Shown: positions 25,847-34,705, counted from the first letter of the stretch. The stretch: DNA of 64,000 nt from Niastella sp. OAS944 (GCA_024809215.1 JANUBW010000001.1:1964841-2028840), one strand, 5' to 3'. Program-made: numbers and translations. Notes: generated from the sequence alone by a model not told the origin.

Positions 25847-25925
25847 CAATACAGGTCACAGGAGTAAATTATAGTTTAGGTTAAAGTATGCCACCGGTTC
25901 CTGATCGCAGGGGGGTGGCATTTTT
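25847..25925 (+). ncRNA. Candidate small RNA divergent from oxyR (oxyS-like arrangement)
   Basis: A promoter-like TTTG (25810-25813), about 20 bp, AAGTTTTG (25834-25841; one mismatch to TAnnTTTG) points right, away from oxyR. A terminator-like hairpin TGCCACC/GGTGGCA (25889-25895 with 25914-25920) followed by T5 lies about 40-75 nt further on, with no gene in between except an 18-codon frame starting inside the stem. The predicted transcript is about 78 nt. Position, orientation and the OxyR box mimic E. coli oxyS, without sequence similarity implied. No conservation or expression data are available. Confidence 0.4.
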
Positions 25926-26181
25926 GGTGAGTGGTGAGTGGTGAATGAGACCTCTATAAAAAACAAAATACGAAGCGGAGAGCTTCGTAAAACGGCAAAC
26001 GTGAAACGGCAATCGGCGATCGGCAATCGGCAATAACTCGCGAATTTTGGGCCTTGCTACAATTGGCTGGCTGCAATTAGTGCGAATCCTGCCCCTGGAA
26101 ACCATAACTAACAAACTGAACAACTGAACAACTCAATAACTATAAACTGTGAACTAAAAACTAAGAACTAAAAACTAAAAA
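25926..26181. repeat. Word-type intergenic repeat region
   Basis: Words GGTGAGTGGTGAGTGGTGAA, then CGTAAAACGGCAAACGTGAA, CGGCAATCGGCGATCGGCAA, the GCGAATTTTGGG core (26039-26050), and finally AACTGAACAACTGAACAAC and AAAACTAAGAACTAAAAAC. It combines sequence blocks found separately at 8481-8665 and 22922-23056. No gene seen. Confidence 0.55.
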
Positions 26182-27624
26182 CTAAGAACCACACCCACCA
26201 CAACCACCACCGCACCCTCCACCACAACTTCCCCCACCACTACACCCGCTACCGCATCCCCCGCCCGAGCCACTACCATTGCCAGCTTCTTTAAGAAAAT
26301 TATGCACGGTTTCAGAAACGCGGTCAGTAAAGGGAAGCAATCCAAATAAACCTATGAGCGATGCTCCTTCGGCATAACCGGTTAAGGCCTCATTTCCTCT
26401 CATAACAAAATCAGCCACTACCTGGTCTTCGTATAACCAGCCGTACCGGTGCCTGGTGCTGGCGGTTTCCCTAACTCTTTTGTACATGGCTGTTGTTCGT
26501 GAAAGCGCTTTTGCGATCATTGAACTAATGAACAGCAAAGCCATCATTTCAAGGAAAAGGTAGTTTACCGGTTTGTGGTTTGCCACGCCCTGCATGAACC
26601 GCGCAATGCCTATTGCTACCGGAATAATAAGAAAGTTGTATTTCTTAAAGAACCGTTCTTTACGGTTTGCCAGTTCATGCAACCGTTCTAAACTGGTGAA
26701 CACATCACGTACATCTTTACCCCAGTTCTCCATAATGCTTTCGTAAGTAACACAACTGCGTCCTTCCTTTAAGAAGCAAGGTATCAGCGGGTTCTGTTCA
26801 TTATCAGGTTTTATGTAGCGGTCGGGGTACAGCATGAACATTTTATCGGTGGTTAGCACCAATAAGTTTCGCCGCATAAGGTCAATGATCGCTGTTTGTA
26901 TAAACCGTTTTCTTCCGTACAGGAATTGAGCGGTCTCAAACGCAGTGGCTTCCTGGGGGAACCAGTTGTTTGCAAGTGCAGGAAAGTGTTTAACCTTTTC
27001 GTTTTGAATGAGCATGTAACAAAGAAGACTACATACTGTAAGCACCGGAAGAAAAACTAAGAATTGCGGACCTTTAAGTGAGAAGGGAAAGGCAACGCCG
27101 TATTTGAAATAAATGAGAAAGAAGGGAAACAGTAACGCAAGAACAATGAAGAGTTTTACAGCATTTCGTATGACCGGAACCGGTTCTTCAACAGGGGGGT
27201 CAATGTTTTTTGGTGGTGGCCATATTTCAATGGGCGGTGGTGATTCAAAAACTGATTGGTATAACACCAGTGTATCGGCATACCAATCGCGGTGTTTGTG
27301 ATCTTCTTCATCTCCTCCCCGGGATGGATGGTGGTGAATATCTTTGTTTAGTGTGTTCTTACACAGCTCGATCCAATAAGATTGTGTGTAAGTAAGGTGT
27401 AAGTGCCAGGCTTCGTCTACAGCCTGTGAGGGCGATGCGCCATTTGGAGAGATACAACATAAGAAAAGAAATTTCCGGTATTCCTCAATAACCTGTTCAG
27501 TGTAGGAAGGTGACCAGTTTTGTTTTGCAGATAACTTTCGGGAGAAAGTAATTTCTGCTTTCGGGTCATTGAGGGGAAATTGTTGAATTGCACTCCAAAG
27601 GCTTCTGTGTTCTTCTACTTTCAT
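26182..27624 (-). CDS. TIGR04222-type membrane protein with Cys/Gly-rich tail (second of tandem pair)
   Basis: 480 residues. The N-terminal part (about 1-110) holds AVDEAWHLHLTYTQSYW, the WHxH pattern of the glycine-rich-domain (DUF1399-like) proteins. Two membrane segments follow at about 150-200, a cytoplasmic part to about 325, further hydrophobic helices near 330-370, and a tail from about 446 of almost only Gly, Ser and six Cys. The arrangement matches the TIGR04222 family of unknown function. The gene is a tandem duplicate of 27756-29198, in the same frame of domains. The tail encoded by CCACCACC-like DNA is present in both copies, so it is not a sequencing error. Confidence 0.8.
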   Translation of the reverse strand: MKVEEHRSLWSAIQQFPLNDPKAEITFSRKLSAKQNWSPSYTEQVIEEYRKFLFLCCISPNGASPSQAVDEAWHLHLTYTQSYWIELCKNTLNKDIHHHPSRGGDEEDHKHRDWYADTLVLYQSVFESPPPIEIWPPPKNIDPPVEEPVPVIRNAVKLFIVLALLFPFFLIYFKYGVAFPFSLKGPQFLVFLPVLTVCSLLCYMLIQNEKVKHFPALANNWFPQEATAFETAQFLYGRKRFIQTAIIDLMRRNLLVLTTDKMFMLYPDRYIKPDNEQNPLIPCFLKEGRSCVTYESIMENWGKDVRDVFTSLERLHELANRKERFFKKYNFLIIPVAIGIARFMQGVANHKPVNYLFLEMMALLFISSMIAKALSRTTAMYKRVRETASTRHRYGWLYEDQVVADFVMRGNEALTGYAEGASLIGLFGLLPFTDRVSETVHNFLKEAGNGSGSGGGCGSGCSGGGSCGGGCGGGCGGCGS

Positions 27625-27755
27625 ATTTCTGTCTTTGGTTACATAAAGTTATAACGGAGTTAACCAAACGTACAAGGAAACATGTATTACCAAATTGTTA
27701 AGCCCGGTGGAACATTTAATTTCCCGTGAAACTCTGATATGGAACGTTTGTGGAA

Positions 27756-29198
27756 CTAATTATTTCCTCCACAACCACCGCAGCCGCCACCTCCACCAAC
27801 GCTGCTACCACCACCGCCGCCACTACTACCGCTGCAGGTATAACCGCCGCCACCCCAAATGGTTCTCCCTGCCGGTTTTACCGGTAGCGCAGGAAACAAG
27901 GCGATCATTGGCGCCAGCATAAGGGTGGCAGGCAACCATTCCAGTACACGCTTTCCATTTACTGCATAATCATTCACTATATCATCGGCATACAACTGTT
28001 TACCACCAGCTTTATAAACCAATAATTGTTGTAATTTATTTTTTATAACATTGGCTGTAGTTAAATAAGAGCTCATCACCATGGATAATATGATAAAACC
28101 TATTATTTCCAAAATAAGAAAACCAACAGGACGGCTATTTATGACACCCTGAATTATCCTTGCAAGCCCTATAAGAAATACGATGAGTAAAACCCAATTC
28201 TTTTGAAGCCACGTTTCTTTATAATTATTAAAATATTGCAATTGCCCTATACCTGAATGCTCAAACAATTGCCGCTTATACCAGGTATCGGCAATAAAGC
28301 TATAAGGAACTGAGCTTCCATCGGCCTCGGCCAACAATGCCGGAACAAAGGGATTCTCTTCCTTCTCCGGCGCCAGATAGTTGCTTCGGTGTATTAATAT
28401 TCTTCTTTTATCGTCAACTGAAACTATACCCCTTCTATAAAGATCCAACAGGCAGGTTTGTATTGCCCGCTCTTTTCCATGTACTAAATGCGTAAGTTGA
28501 AAAATGTTTGCATTATTGAGCGGCCATACGTTCACGATATTACCCATACGCATTATCTTATCGTTCCGGTACAGGTAAAATGCAATTAAAGCAGTGATGC
28601 ACAATATTGCATAGTATTGTAAGAACAGCGGGCCATTTAATAAGTATGGCGATGCTATACCGGTGATAAGATAAGTAATGCCAAACGGAAGCAATAATAA
28701 CAGTACGATAGCCAGTAATGTTCCTTTGCTAATAAGCAGGTAAGGCCGTACATGCTCCCACAATGATGCGGCTGTTTGTTTTGCCGGCCGTGGCCAAATA
28801 TCTGCCGGTGGTTGTTCGCCAAATACCGATTGGTACAGGCTTAACGTTTCATTGTACCAATTTAAATGTTTGTGATCTTCCTGTTCGCCGCCGCCTGAAG
28901 GGTAATGGTGAATGTCTTTGCCAAGTGTATTCTTACAAAATGCGTCCCAGTATGATCTGGTGTAGGTTAAGTGCAGGTGCCAGGCTTCGTCAACTGCTTT
29001 TGAGGGCGCAGCACCGTTGGGTGAAATACAACATAAAAAAATAAACCGGCGGTATTCTTCTATAACCCGTTGGGTATACGAAGCCGACCATTTCTGCTGA
29101 CTGGCCAGTTTTTTTGAAAAGGTTATTTCAGCGTTCGGTTCATCAAACGCAAATTGTTGAATTTTGTTCCAAAGGATCAGGTGCTCATTTAGGTTCAT
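27756..29198 (-). CDS. TIGR04222-type membrane protein with Gly-rich tail (first of tandem pair)
   Basis: 480 residues, the same length and domain order as its downstream neighbour: AVDEAWHLHLTYTRSYW near residue 70, two helices near 160-215, further helices near 330-375, and a tail with GGGGYTCSGSSGGGGG and CGGCGG (three Cys). The two proteins differ most in the membrane segments and tail. The 131-bp gap between them shows no terminator. Function unknown; the WHxH motif could bind a metal, which is inference only. Confidence 0.8.
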   Translation of the reverse strand: MNLNEHLILWNKIQQFAFDEPNAEITFSKKLASQQKWSASYTQRVIEEYRRFIFLCCISPNGAAPSKAVDEAWHLHLTYTRSYWDAFCKNTLGKDIHHYPSGGGEQEDHKHLNWYNETLSLYQSVFGEQPPADIWPRPAKQTAASLWEHVRPYLLISKGTLLAIVLLLLLPFGITYLITGIASPYLLNGPLFLQYYAILCITALIAFYLYRNDKIMRMGNIVNVWPLNNANIFQLTHLVHGKERAIQTCLLDLYRRGIVSVDDKRRILIHRSNYLAPEKEENPFVPALLAEADGSSVPYSFIADTWYKRQLFEHSGIGQLQYFNNYKETWLQKNWVLLIVFLIGLARIIQGVINSRPVGFLILEIIGFIILSMVMSSYLTTANVIKNKLQQLLVYKAGGKQLYADDIVNDYAVNGKRVLEWLPATLMLAPMIALFPALPVKPAGRTIWGGGGYTCSGSSGGGGGSSVGGGGGCGGCGGNN

Positions 29199-29405
29199 AT
29201 GGTGAATGGTGAATGGTGAAAACAGCCGCTGAAACCCAAAGCCGAAGGCCTAAAGCCAAAGGCGAATACAGCTACGCGCTACCTGTTAACTGTTAATCAA
29301 GCTGCTGCACAGAGCGCCTCTATCACCTTTCAACTCTATCAACCTTTCAACCATTACTCAATCTACCGCACAGAGTAAATCCTCGTTAACCTGTTAACTC
29401 GTCAA
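29199..29405. repeat. Word-type intergenic repeat region
   Basis: Starts with GGTGAATGGTGAATGGTGAA next to the start codon of the TIGR04222-type gene, continues with GCCGAAGGCCTAAAGCCAAAG and CCTTTCAACTCTATCAACCT words, and ends with CCTCGTTAACCTGTTAACTC at the stop codon of the LD-carboxypeptidase. CCTCGTTAAC is shared with 10631-10640. Confidence 0.55.
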
Positions 29406-30314
29406 CTACTCCTCCAAACTAACCTTAGACTTCCCCACTTTCAATTTATACCCCTGCCCTACCATCAACGCATAATTCTCTTTCTCATGACTAACGGGAA
29501 AGCCAAAACAAACCGGGTAATCATACTCCTTTACTACATCCCTGATTATTTCATAAGCGGTTTGTCCAAATGGGCGCTCCGTATCTTTTGTATCGCTAAA
29601 ACCTCCGATTATTAAACCGGCCAGTTTATTAAGTTTACCACTTCTTTTTAACTGCCGCATCATGCGGTCGATATTATACAGGTATTCGCCTACATCTTCC
29701 AGAAACAGGATCTTTCCTTTTGTTTTAAGGTCCGATTCGGTGCCCACCATATGCGCCAGCATAGCCAGGTTACCGCCTACCAGTTCACCAACAGCCTCGC
29801 CTTTTTTATTGAACTCATGGGTAGCGCATTCGTATTTAATGCGTTTGCCTGCCAATACATGTTTCAGCGATTGCACATATTCATTATCAGATCCACCATC
29901 ATTAAACGCACCAGCCATGGGTGAATGCAAAGTGGCAATATTGTAATTGCTGTAAATATGCGAATGCAGCACCGTTATATCGCTAAACCCTATAACCCAT
30001 TTGGGTTGTTTTTTAAACTTCCTGAAGTTTATAAAATCAATAATGCGTGTTAAACCATATCCGCCACGGGCGCACAATAGGGCCTGCACCTCATCATCGT
30101 CGAGAATCTGTTGAAAATTTACCAATCGTTCTTCATCGGTGCCTGAGAAATAATTGGTAGAATGACTGCCTACAGTTGTACCTACTTTTACCTTATAACC
30201 CCATTGCTGTAAAACATCGATACACGTTTGCGCTTTCTCTATTGCCATATATCCCGAAGGACAAACCAATGCAATGGTGTTACCTGGTTGTAAATAGGGA
30301 GGAATTTTTACCAT
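29406..30314 (-). CDS. LD-carboxypeptidase, peptidase family S66 (cytoplasmic copy)
   Basis: 302 residues without a signal peptide. Family S66 enzymes remove the terminal D-Ala from tetrapeptides during murein recycling (LdcA) or cleave modified peptides (MccF). The nucleophile is S111 in VIGFSDITVLHSH; the glutamate lies in FLEDVGEYLYNIDRMM and the histidine in FGFPVSHEKENYAL. CARGGYGLTRI is also diagnostic. Its neighbour upstream (30391-31413) is a paralogue with a signal peptide. LdcA and MccF functions cannot be separated from the sequence alone. Confidence 0.9.
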   Translation of the reverse strand: MVKIPPYLQPGNTIALVCPSGYMAIEKAQTCIDVLQQWGYKVKVGTTVGSHSTNYFSGTDEERLVNFQQILDDDEVQALLCARGGYGLTRIIDFINFRKFKKQPKWVIGFSDITVLHSHIYSNYNIATLHSPMAGAFNDGGSDNEYVQSLKHVLAGKRIKYECATHEFNKKGEAVGELVGGNLAMLAHMVGTESDLKTKGKILFLEDVGEYLYNIDRMMRQLKRSGKLNKLAGLIIGGFSDTKDTERPFGQTAYEIIRDVVKEYDYPVCFGFPVSHEKENYALMVGQGYKLKVGKSKVSLEE

Positions 30315-30390
30315 TATTACTTATTATTTGTAGTGCCCAATACCTGATTTATTACAACGAATACCCAAAATTAAGGAAACCTTATAACCT

Positions 30391-31413
30391 TTAAATTTCC
30401 CGCAGTGTTACATCTTCATTAGAAACAGACAGTTTGTGTATTACGCCGCATTTTAATGCATAATTATTTCGTTGATGCCCAACGGGAAAATCGAAGCAAA
30501 CCGGATATTTATATTCCTTAACCCTATCCAGTACAATTTCCTGCACCGACCGGCCAAACTCTTCGCCGGGGTCATCGGGTTTAATTTTAAATCCGCCTAT
30601 TATTAAACCGGCCAGTTTTTCAAGCTTTCCGGTTCGTTTCAGGTTCCAGAACATACGGTCGATGCTGTACAGGTATTCACCGGTATCTTCTACAAACAGT
30701 ATTTTGTTGGTAGTGCGCAGGTCGCTCTTTGTGCCGGCCAGCGTTTCAATTATTTTCAGGTTGCCGCCAATGAGCACGCCTTCTGCCTTGCCTGTTTTGT
30801 TAAGTGGGTTTACCGGCGCCGTATATTTCATTTTTGGTCCGGTAAGGGCCTGTTTTATTGAGAGAATGGTCTCTATTTGAATAGGTTCAGCTTTATTCCA
30901 GTCGTCGGGAAAACTGTTGCACATTTTTGAATGTATAGAAGCGATGCCATAATTACGGTTGAGGTGGCAATGCAAAACAGTGATATCACTAAAACCAATG
31001 ATCCATTTGGGGTGGGTTTGCAGTTTAGTGAAATTCAATTTATCAATAATGCGAACAAACCCATAACCCCCGCGGGCGCACATAATGGCTTTTACCTGGG
31101 GATCGTCGATCATTTGCTGAAAATCGCGCGCCCGTTCTTCATCGGTACCACCAAACGTAAAGTCTTTTTTGCCTACGGTATCGCCCACTTTTATATTGAA
31201 CCCCCACTCTACCATTTGCACCATGGCCGGTTGTATTTCGGGCAGGGTTATAAAACCTGCCGGGCAGGTTATACCAATGGTATCGCCGGGTTTCAGATAC
31301 CGGGGCAGAATAGGCGCCGGTGATTCATCTTCACTATTACCGGCCGGGGCGCTGAAACCAGGAAAAGGTAATGCGGCAGTTAGGAACGAGAACAGGAAAT
31401 GCTTACGGTTCAT
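30391..31413 (-). CDS. LD-carboxypeptidase, peptidase family S66 (exported copy)
   Basis: 340 residues: a signal peptide (MNRKHFLFSFLTAALPFPGF, cleaved near SAPA) and then the S66 domain starting at PRYLKPGDTIGITCPAG. The nucleophile is S142 in IIGFSDITVLHCH, with EDTGEYLYSIDRMF and DFPVGHQRNNYAL for Glu and His. The paralogue immediately downstream lacks the signal. One copy probably works in the periplasm on murein fragments and one in the cytoplasm; this is inferred from the signal peptide. 76 bp separate the genes. Confidence 0.88.
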   Translation of the reverse strand: MNRKHFLFSFLTAALPFPGFSAPAGNSEDESPAPILPRYLKPGDTIGITCPAGFITLPEIQPAMVQMVEWGFNIKVGDTVGKKDFTFGGTDEERARDFQQMIDDPQVKAIMCARGGYGFVRIIDKLNFTKLQTHPKWIIGFSDITVLHCHLNRNYGIASIHSKMCNSFPDDWNKAEPIQIETILSIKQALTGPKMKYTAPVNPLNKTGKAEGVLIGGNLKIIETLAGTKSDLRTTNKILFVEDTGEYLYSIDRMFWNLKRTGKLEKLAGLIIGGFKIKPDDPGEEFGRSVQEIVLDRVKEYKYPVCFDFPVGHQRNNYALKCGVIHKLSVSNEDVTLREI

Positions 31414-31485
31414 GTATTAAATATGATTTTTAAATATACCGTAAAGTTTTTTCAGCCAATACATAAAAAAACTACTTTTATTTTT

Positions 31486-31653
31486 ATGGCAGTCAGGGTT
31501 GTAATTGCATTTTTAATGGCCTTTGCGTTTGGTGGTTATATCCTTTTCCAGGTACTTTTTCGCAAAAAGACCGGCAGGGAGTATAACAACGAGATCATGT
31601 TCATTGCTTTTTTTGTTGCCGTTTGGCTCATCATCTGTCTGCTGCTTTGGTAA
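31486..31653 (+). CDS. Small membrane protein (55 aa), unknown
   Basis: 55 residues with two hydrophobic helices (about 3-22 and 38-55) joined by a charged loop RKKTGREYNNE. ATG at 31486 is the only sensible start; TACTTTTA, a TAnnTTTG-like word, sits just before it. No family recognised. Small size makes the call moderate, but the codon pattern and the clean two-helix layout argue for a real gene. Confidence 0.5.
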   Translation: MAVRVVIAFLMAFAFGGYILFQVLFRKKTGREYNNEIMFIAFFVAVWLIICLLLW

Positions 31654-31782
31654 ACCATAATAAATCTTCATTTTTCCCAACCTTTTCAAACCTACGCTTC
31701 GTCAATAGTATAGAGTCGCTGATAACGTGCACGGTTGCGTAAGCCAAATAATTCATCACAAGTTTTTTAAACCCTTCTCCAT

Positions 31783-32340
31783 TTGTTACACTGGAACAAG
31801 ATCATAGATGGTTGTAAACAGCAAAAACCGCAAAGCCAGGAGGAGTTGTACCGGACATGCTATGCCGGTATGATGAAGTTGTGTATACGGTATGCCCGCG
31901 ATTTGGATGAAGCAGCCGCCATTTACAACGAAGCCATGCTGAAGGTGTTTAAAACACTGCAGCAATTTGAGGGCCGCGGCGATTTTATGGGCTGGGTTCG
32001 GCGGATAGTTGTAAATACCTGCATAGATCATTGCCGGCGGCAGGCAAAATTCACCCATTGCCCAATTGAACAGGTAGAAGATGCCACCGTTTCGCTGGAG
32101 CCTGATATTTATAACCGCCTATCGGCAAATGATGTTATTAGCCTGCTACAGGAACTGCCGCGCAATACCGCACTGGTGTTTAACCTGTTTGTGCTGGACG
32201 GTTATAAACACGAAGAAATAGGGCAAACACTTGGTATTTCGGCCGGTACTTCAAAATGGCACCTGAACGAAGCACGGCGGTTATTAAAAGGCAAACTGGA
32301 AAATCTGTTGAAAAAAGAAATCTACTCGAATGCAATCTGA
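31783..32340 (+). CDS. ECF RNA polymerase sigma factor
   Basis: 185 residues. Region 2 (about 20-85, MMKLCIRYARDLDEAAAIYN, then FKTLQQFEGRGDFMGWVRRI) and region 4 (about 120-175, LPRNTALVFNLFVLDGYKHE followed by EIGQTLGISAGTSKWHLNEA) are intact. There is no ATG near the N-terminus; TTG 31783 (LHWNKIIDGCKQQ) fits family starts. The last codons overlap the next gene by 11 bp, so the two are translationally linked. It probably controls a small regulon together with that membrane protein. Confidence 0.88.
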   Translation: MLHWNKIIDGCKQQKPQSQEELYRTCYAGMMKLCIRYARDLDEAAAIYNEAMLKVFKTLQQFEGRGDFMGWVRRIVVNTCIDHCRRQAKFTHCPIEQVEDATVSLEPDIYNRLSANDVISLLQELPRNTALVFNLFVLDGYKHEEIGQTLGISAGTSKWHLNEARRLLKGKLENLLKKEIYSNAI

Positions 32341-34051
32341 CAAACAACATATTGATGATTTTTTTCGCCAGAAAGAAGAAGCGTTTAGGGCCGATGAGCA
32401 GCACGCAACTGCACACTGGCAGCAAATGCAAAAACAATTGGCAAACCCCGGCCCCGGCGCTTCGACTAATAATAGAACTATAAAGCAGATAGGCAGGTTC
32501 CTGGGTGCATTGCTTACCATTGCCATTATTGCACTGCTTACAATTAAAATAAACCGGTCGAACAAAAAAGCTATAACAAGAACAAATAAACAACAGTCAG
32601 CAGTAGTTGCCCCGCCAACAAAAGCAGCTACAATGCCCGATACATTATCACACATTTCGCAACCAACAAACAAAACCGTTCATGTTACGCCTACAAGCCA
32701 AAAAAAGCCGCCTCCAGAACCGGCCATGACGCTTATTTCGCCACCTATAACCAGGGCCGAAGAAACCTCAACCCAAACAGCAGAATATAATAACAGCGAA
32801 TTGGGTAACAATAGTAAAACATTTGAAACAAAGGGCCCAAAGCCAAATGCACAAACTTTATTGAACCTGTTTTATGATCAGTTAAAAAAGAAAGAAGAAG
32901 CTTTTTATATAGATGCCGACCGCGATAATACCATAACGGCAAAAGAAGGTACCATATTGACAATACCCGCCCACGCATTCATTAACAAAAGTGGTGTGGC
33001 AAAAGGCAAAGTAAAAATAATTGTACACGAATATTATAAATATGAGGATATACTGGCAGCTAAACTAAGCACTACCTCAAACGATAAGCAACTGGTAACG
33101 GGCGGCATGTTGCATATAAGTGCCGAACAGGATGGTAAAGAAGTGAAGATAGCACCGCAAAGCGCCGTTGCCGTTAGTGTGCCTACTGACGATTACAATA
33201 CTAAGATGATGCTGTTTAAAGGTGTTGAACAACCCAGCGAAACAGATAACACAACCCTCAACTGGATACCGGCAGGGGCGTTTCAGGAGCTGACGTTTCA
33301 GGGCCACAACCGTACCGTACAGGTGTTGAACCTGCAAAAGGTAGAACCCGCCTCAGTAAACTATGGTAAAAAAACCACGGCAAAATTTTATGTAAGCTCG
33401 CAGATAGATATTCCCAAATCGGCTTTGATAGCAGCACTAAAGCAGCGCTTTGGCACCTATTATGATGAAATAAAACTAAAGAAATTACGAAAGAAGAAAG
33501 CGCAGGAGCCCACATCGTTCGACGACAGATCGAGCATCATTGACTCCGTGCGAATAGATCTGCACAAAGCATTTAAAATGCGGCTGCTGCCAAAGAACGA
33601 CAGCCTGTATTATGCCCTCCTGCTTAAACAGGATTCTATTGAGCATGAGAAACGCATAAAACGTCAGAAGCATTACCGGTTTGCCATTACCGATTTGGGC
33701 TGGATCAACTGCGACTTTTTTAGTAACAACGCTAGCCCCAAAATAAACCTAACAACCGACCTGGGCAAAGGCCAGGATGGACACACCTGTTTTTCACAAC
33801 TCGTATTTACAAAGTACAGATCGGTGTTACAATCCTATTACGTTAGCGGTAATAAGCTCCGTTATGAGCGTGTACCCGAAGGCGAAGCTGTTGTACTGGT
33901 TATAGTAACCGTTAAAGATGATACTGTATGGTCGTGCTTCCGTTCACTGAACATTACGAAGTCAGCGGTTACAGACCTGGTTTTTGAACCCACTACCCCC
34001 GAACAATTCAAACAAAAACTACAATCGTTCTTCGCACCTCAACAACAATAA
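32330..34051 (+). CDS. Membrane protein, probable anti-sigma partner with ZU5-like extracytoplasmic domain
   Basis: 573 residues: cytoplasmic N-terminus of about 50 residues, one transmembrane helix (about 49-69), a Thr/Pro/Asn-rich linker to about 170, then an extracytoplasmic region. The part around ADRDNTITAKEGTILTIPAH, then LVTGGMLHISAEQDGKEVKI is the ZU5-like module seen in several Bacteroidota surface proteins. Overlap with the ECF sigma gene and this topology suggest it holds the sigma factor at the membrane and senses an outer signal, but it lacks a recognised anti-sigma domain (no zinc motif HxxxCxxC). Inference only. Confidence 0.7.
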   Translation: MQSDKQHIDDFFRQKEEAFRADEQHATAHWQQMQKQLANPGPGASTNNRTIKQIGRFLGALLTIAIIALLTIKINRSNKKAITRTNKQQSAVVAPPTKAATMPDTLSHISQPTNKTVHVTPTSQKKPPPEPAMTLISPPITRAEETSTQTAEYNNSELGNNSKTFETKGPKPNAQTLLNLFYDQLKKKEEAFYIDADRDNTITAKEGTILTIPAHAFINKSGVAKGKVKIIVHEYYKYEDILAAKLSTTSNDKQLVTGGMLHISAEQDGKEVKIAPQSAVAVSVPTDDYNTKMMLFKGVEQPSETDNTTLNWIPAGAFQELTFQGHNRTVQVLNLQKVEPASVNYGKKTTAKFYVSSQIDIPKSALIAALKQRFGTYYDEIKLKKLRKKKAQEPTSFDDRSSIIDSVRIDLHKAFKMRLLPKNDSLYYALLLKQDSIEHEKRIKRQKHYRFAITDLGWINCDFFSNNASPKINLTTDLGKGQDGHTCFSQLVFTKYRSVLQSYYVSGNKLRYERVPEGEAVVLVIVTVKDDTVWSCFRSLNITKSAVTDLVFEPTTPEQFKQKLQSFFAPQQQ

Positions 34052-34066
34052 CTTAAACATTTAGTC

Positions 34067-34582
34067 ATGAAAAAATTATTGATGATCTGCCTGATGGCAG
34101 GTTACGGCCACTGCTTTGCCCAGAATATAGACCTGAGAGAGTTGCAACGGATACAGGAAGCCCCAACTGTTGAAGCCATAAACCAGCTGCTGGCCCCCAA
34201 AGGATACTCCCTTCCCAAAGAAAGTTCTTCGCTTATATGGGGTTTTCAAACGGATGCGCATCCGGAGGCTTCGAATGTGGCCCAGCTTTACCGGGTAAAA
34301 GATATCATTGGTATTAAACTGATCTATGAAACTGCTAACCCATTTTTTTACACAAACCTCGTAAATCAGTTACCGGCCAATGGCTTTCAGTTCAGGCAAA
34401 CCCTTACCGATAAAAACAACGTGAACCTGGTGTTCAGTAATGGTAAACAGGAATTATTGCTTGATGTAGCCCAGGCCGACGACACAGATAAACCCTACCG
34501 TATTACCCTGCAACCGGTAAACCCAGTGAGAACATCGCTGCCCCCGCGATACGATCATAGTGCTCGCAAACTCGCATTTTAA
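34067..34582 (+). CDS. Secreted protein of unknown function
   Basis: 171 residues with a signal peptide (MKKLLMICLMAGYGHCFAQ). The mature part has IDLRELQRIQEAPTVEAINQ, a loop of predicted strands and QLPANGFQFRQTLTDKNNVN. It follows the anti-sigma-like gene by 15 bp and is in the same operon, so it may be a signal or target protein of that system. No family recognised. Followed by a long hairpin terminator. Confidence 0.7.
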   Translation: MKKLLMICLMAGYGHCFAQNIDLRELQRIQEAPTVEAINQLLAPKGYSLPKESSSLIWGFQTDAHPEASNVAQLYRVKDIIGIKLIYETANPFFYTNLVNQLPANGFQFRQTLTDKNNVNLVFSNGKQELLLDVAQADDTDKPYRITLQPVNPVRTSLPPRYDHSARKLAF

Positions 34583-34611
34583 ATAGCCGTACGCCTTCAC
34601 GCCAGCCATAC

Positions 34612-34678
34612 GTCCCGTTACTGAGCTTCCGACTATCCGCCAGTAGTTGGACAAGCGCTCAGGAAGCGGGACTTTTTT
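34612..34678 (+). terminator. Long terminator hairpin of the ECF sigma operon
   Basis: Nested stems GTCCCG/GCGGGAC, CTGAGC/GCTCAG and CCGACTA/TAGTTGG (one wobble) with small internal loops, apical loop TCCGCCAG, followed by T6. The three-stem layout is more elaborate than an ordinary terminator; a structured leader or small RNA upstream of metG cannot be excluded. Confidence 0.65.
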
Positions 34679-34705
34679 GCATTTTCCCGCCTGCCCCGGA
34701 ATGGT

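Noticed and set aside
26182-26290. Frameshift artefact as the cause of the Gly/Cys tail
   Set aside because: The tandem paralogue has the same kind of tail at the same place, and Gly-rich tails are usual in this family.
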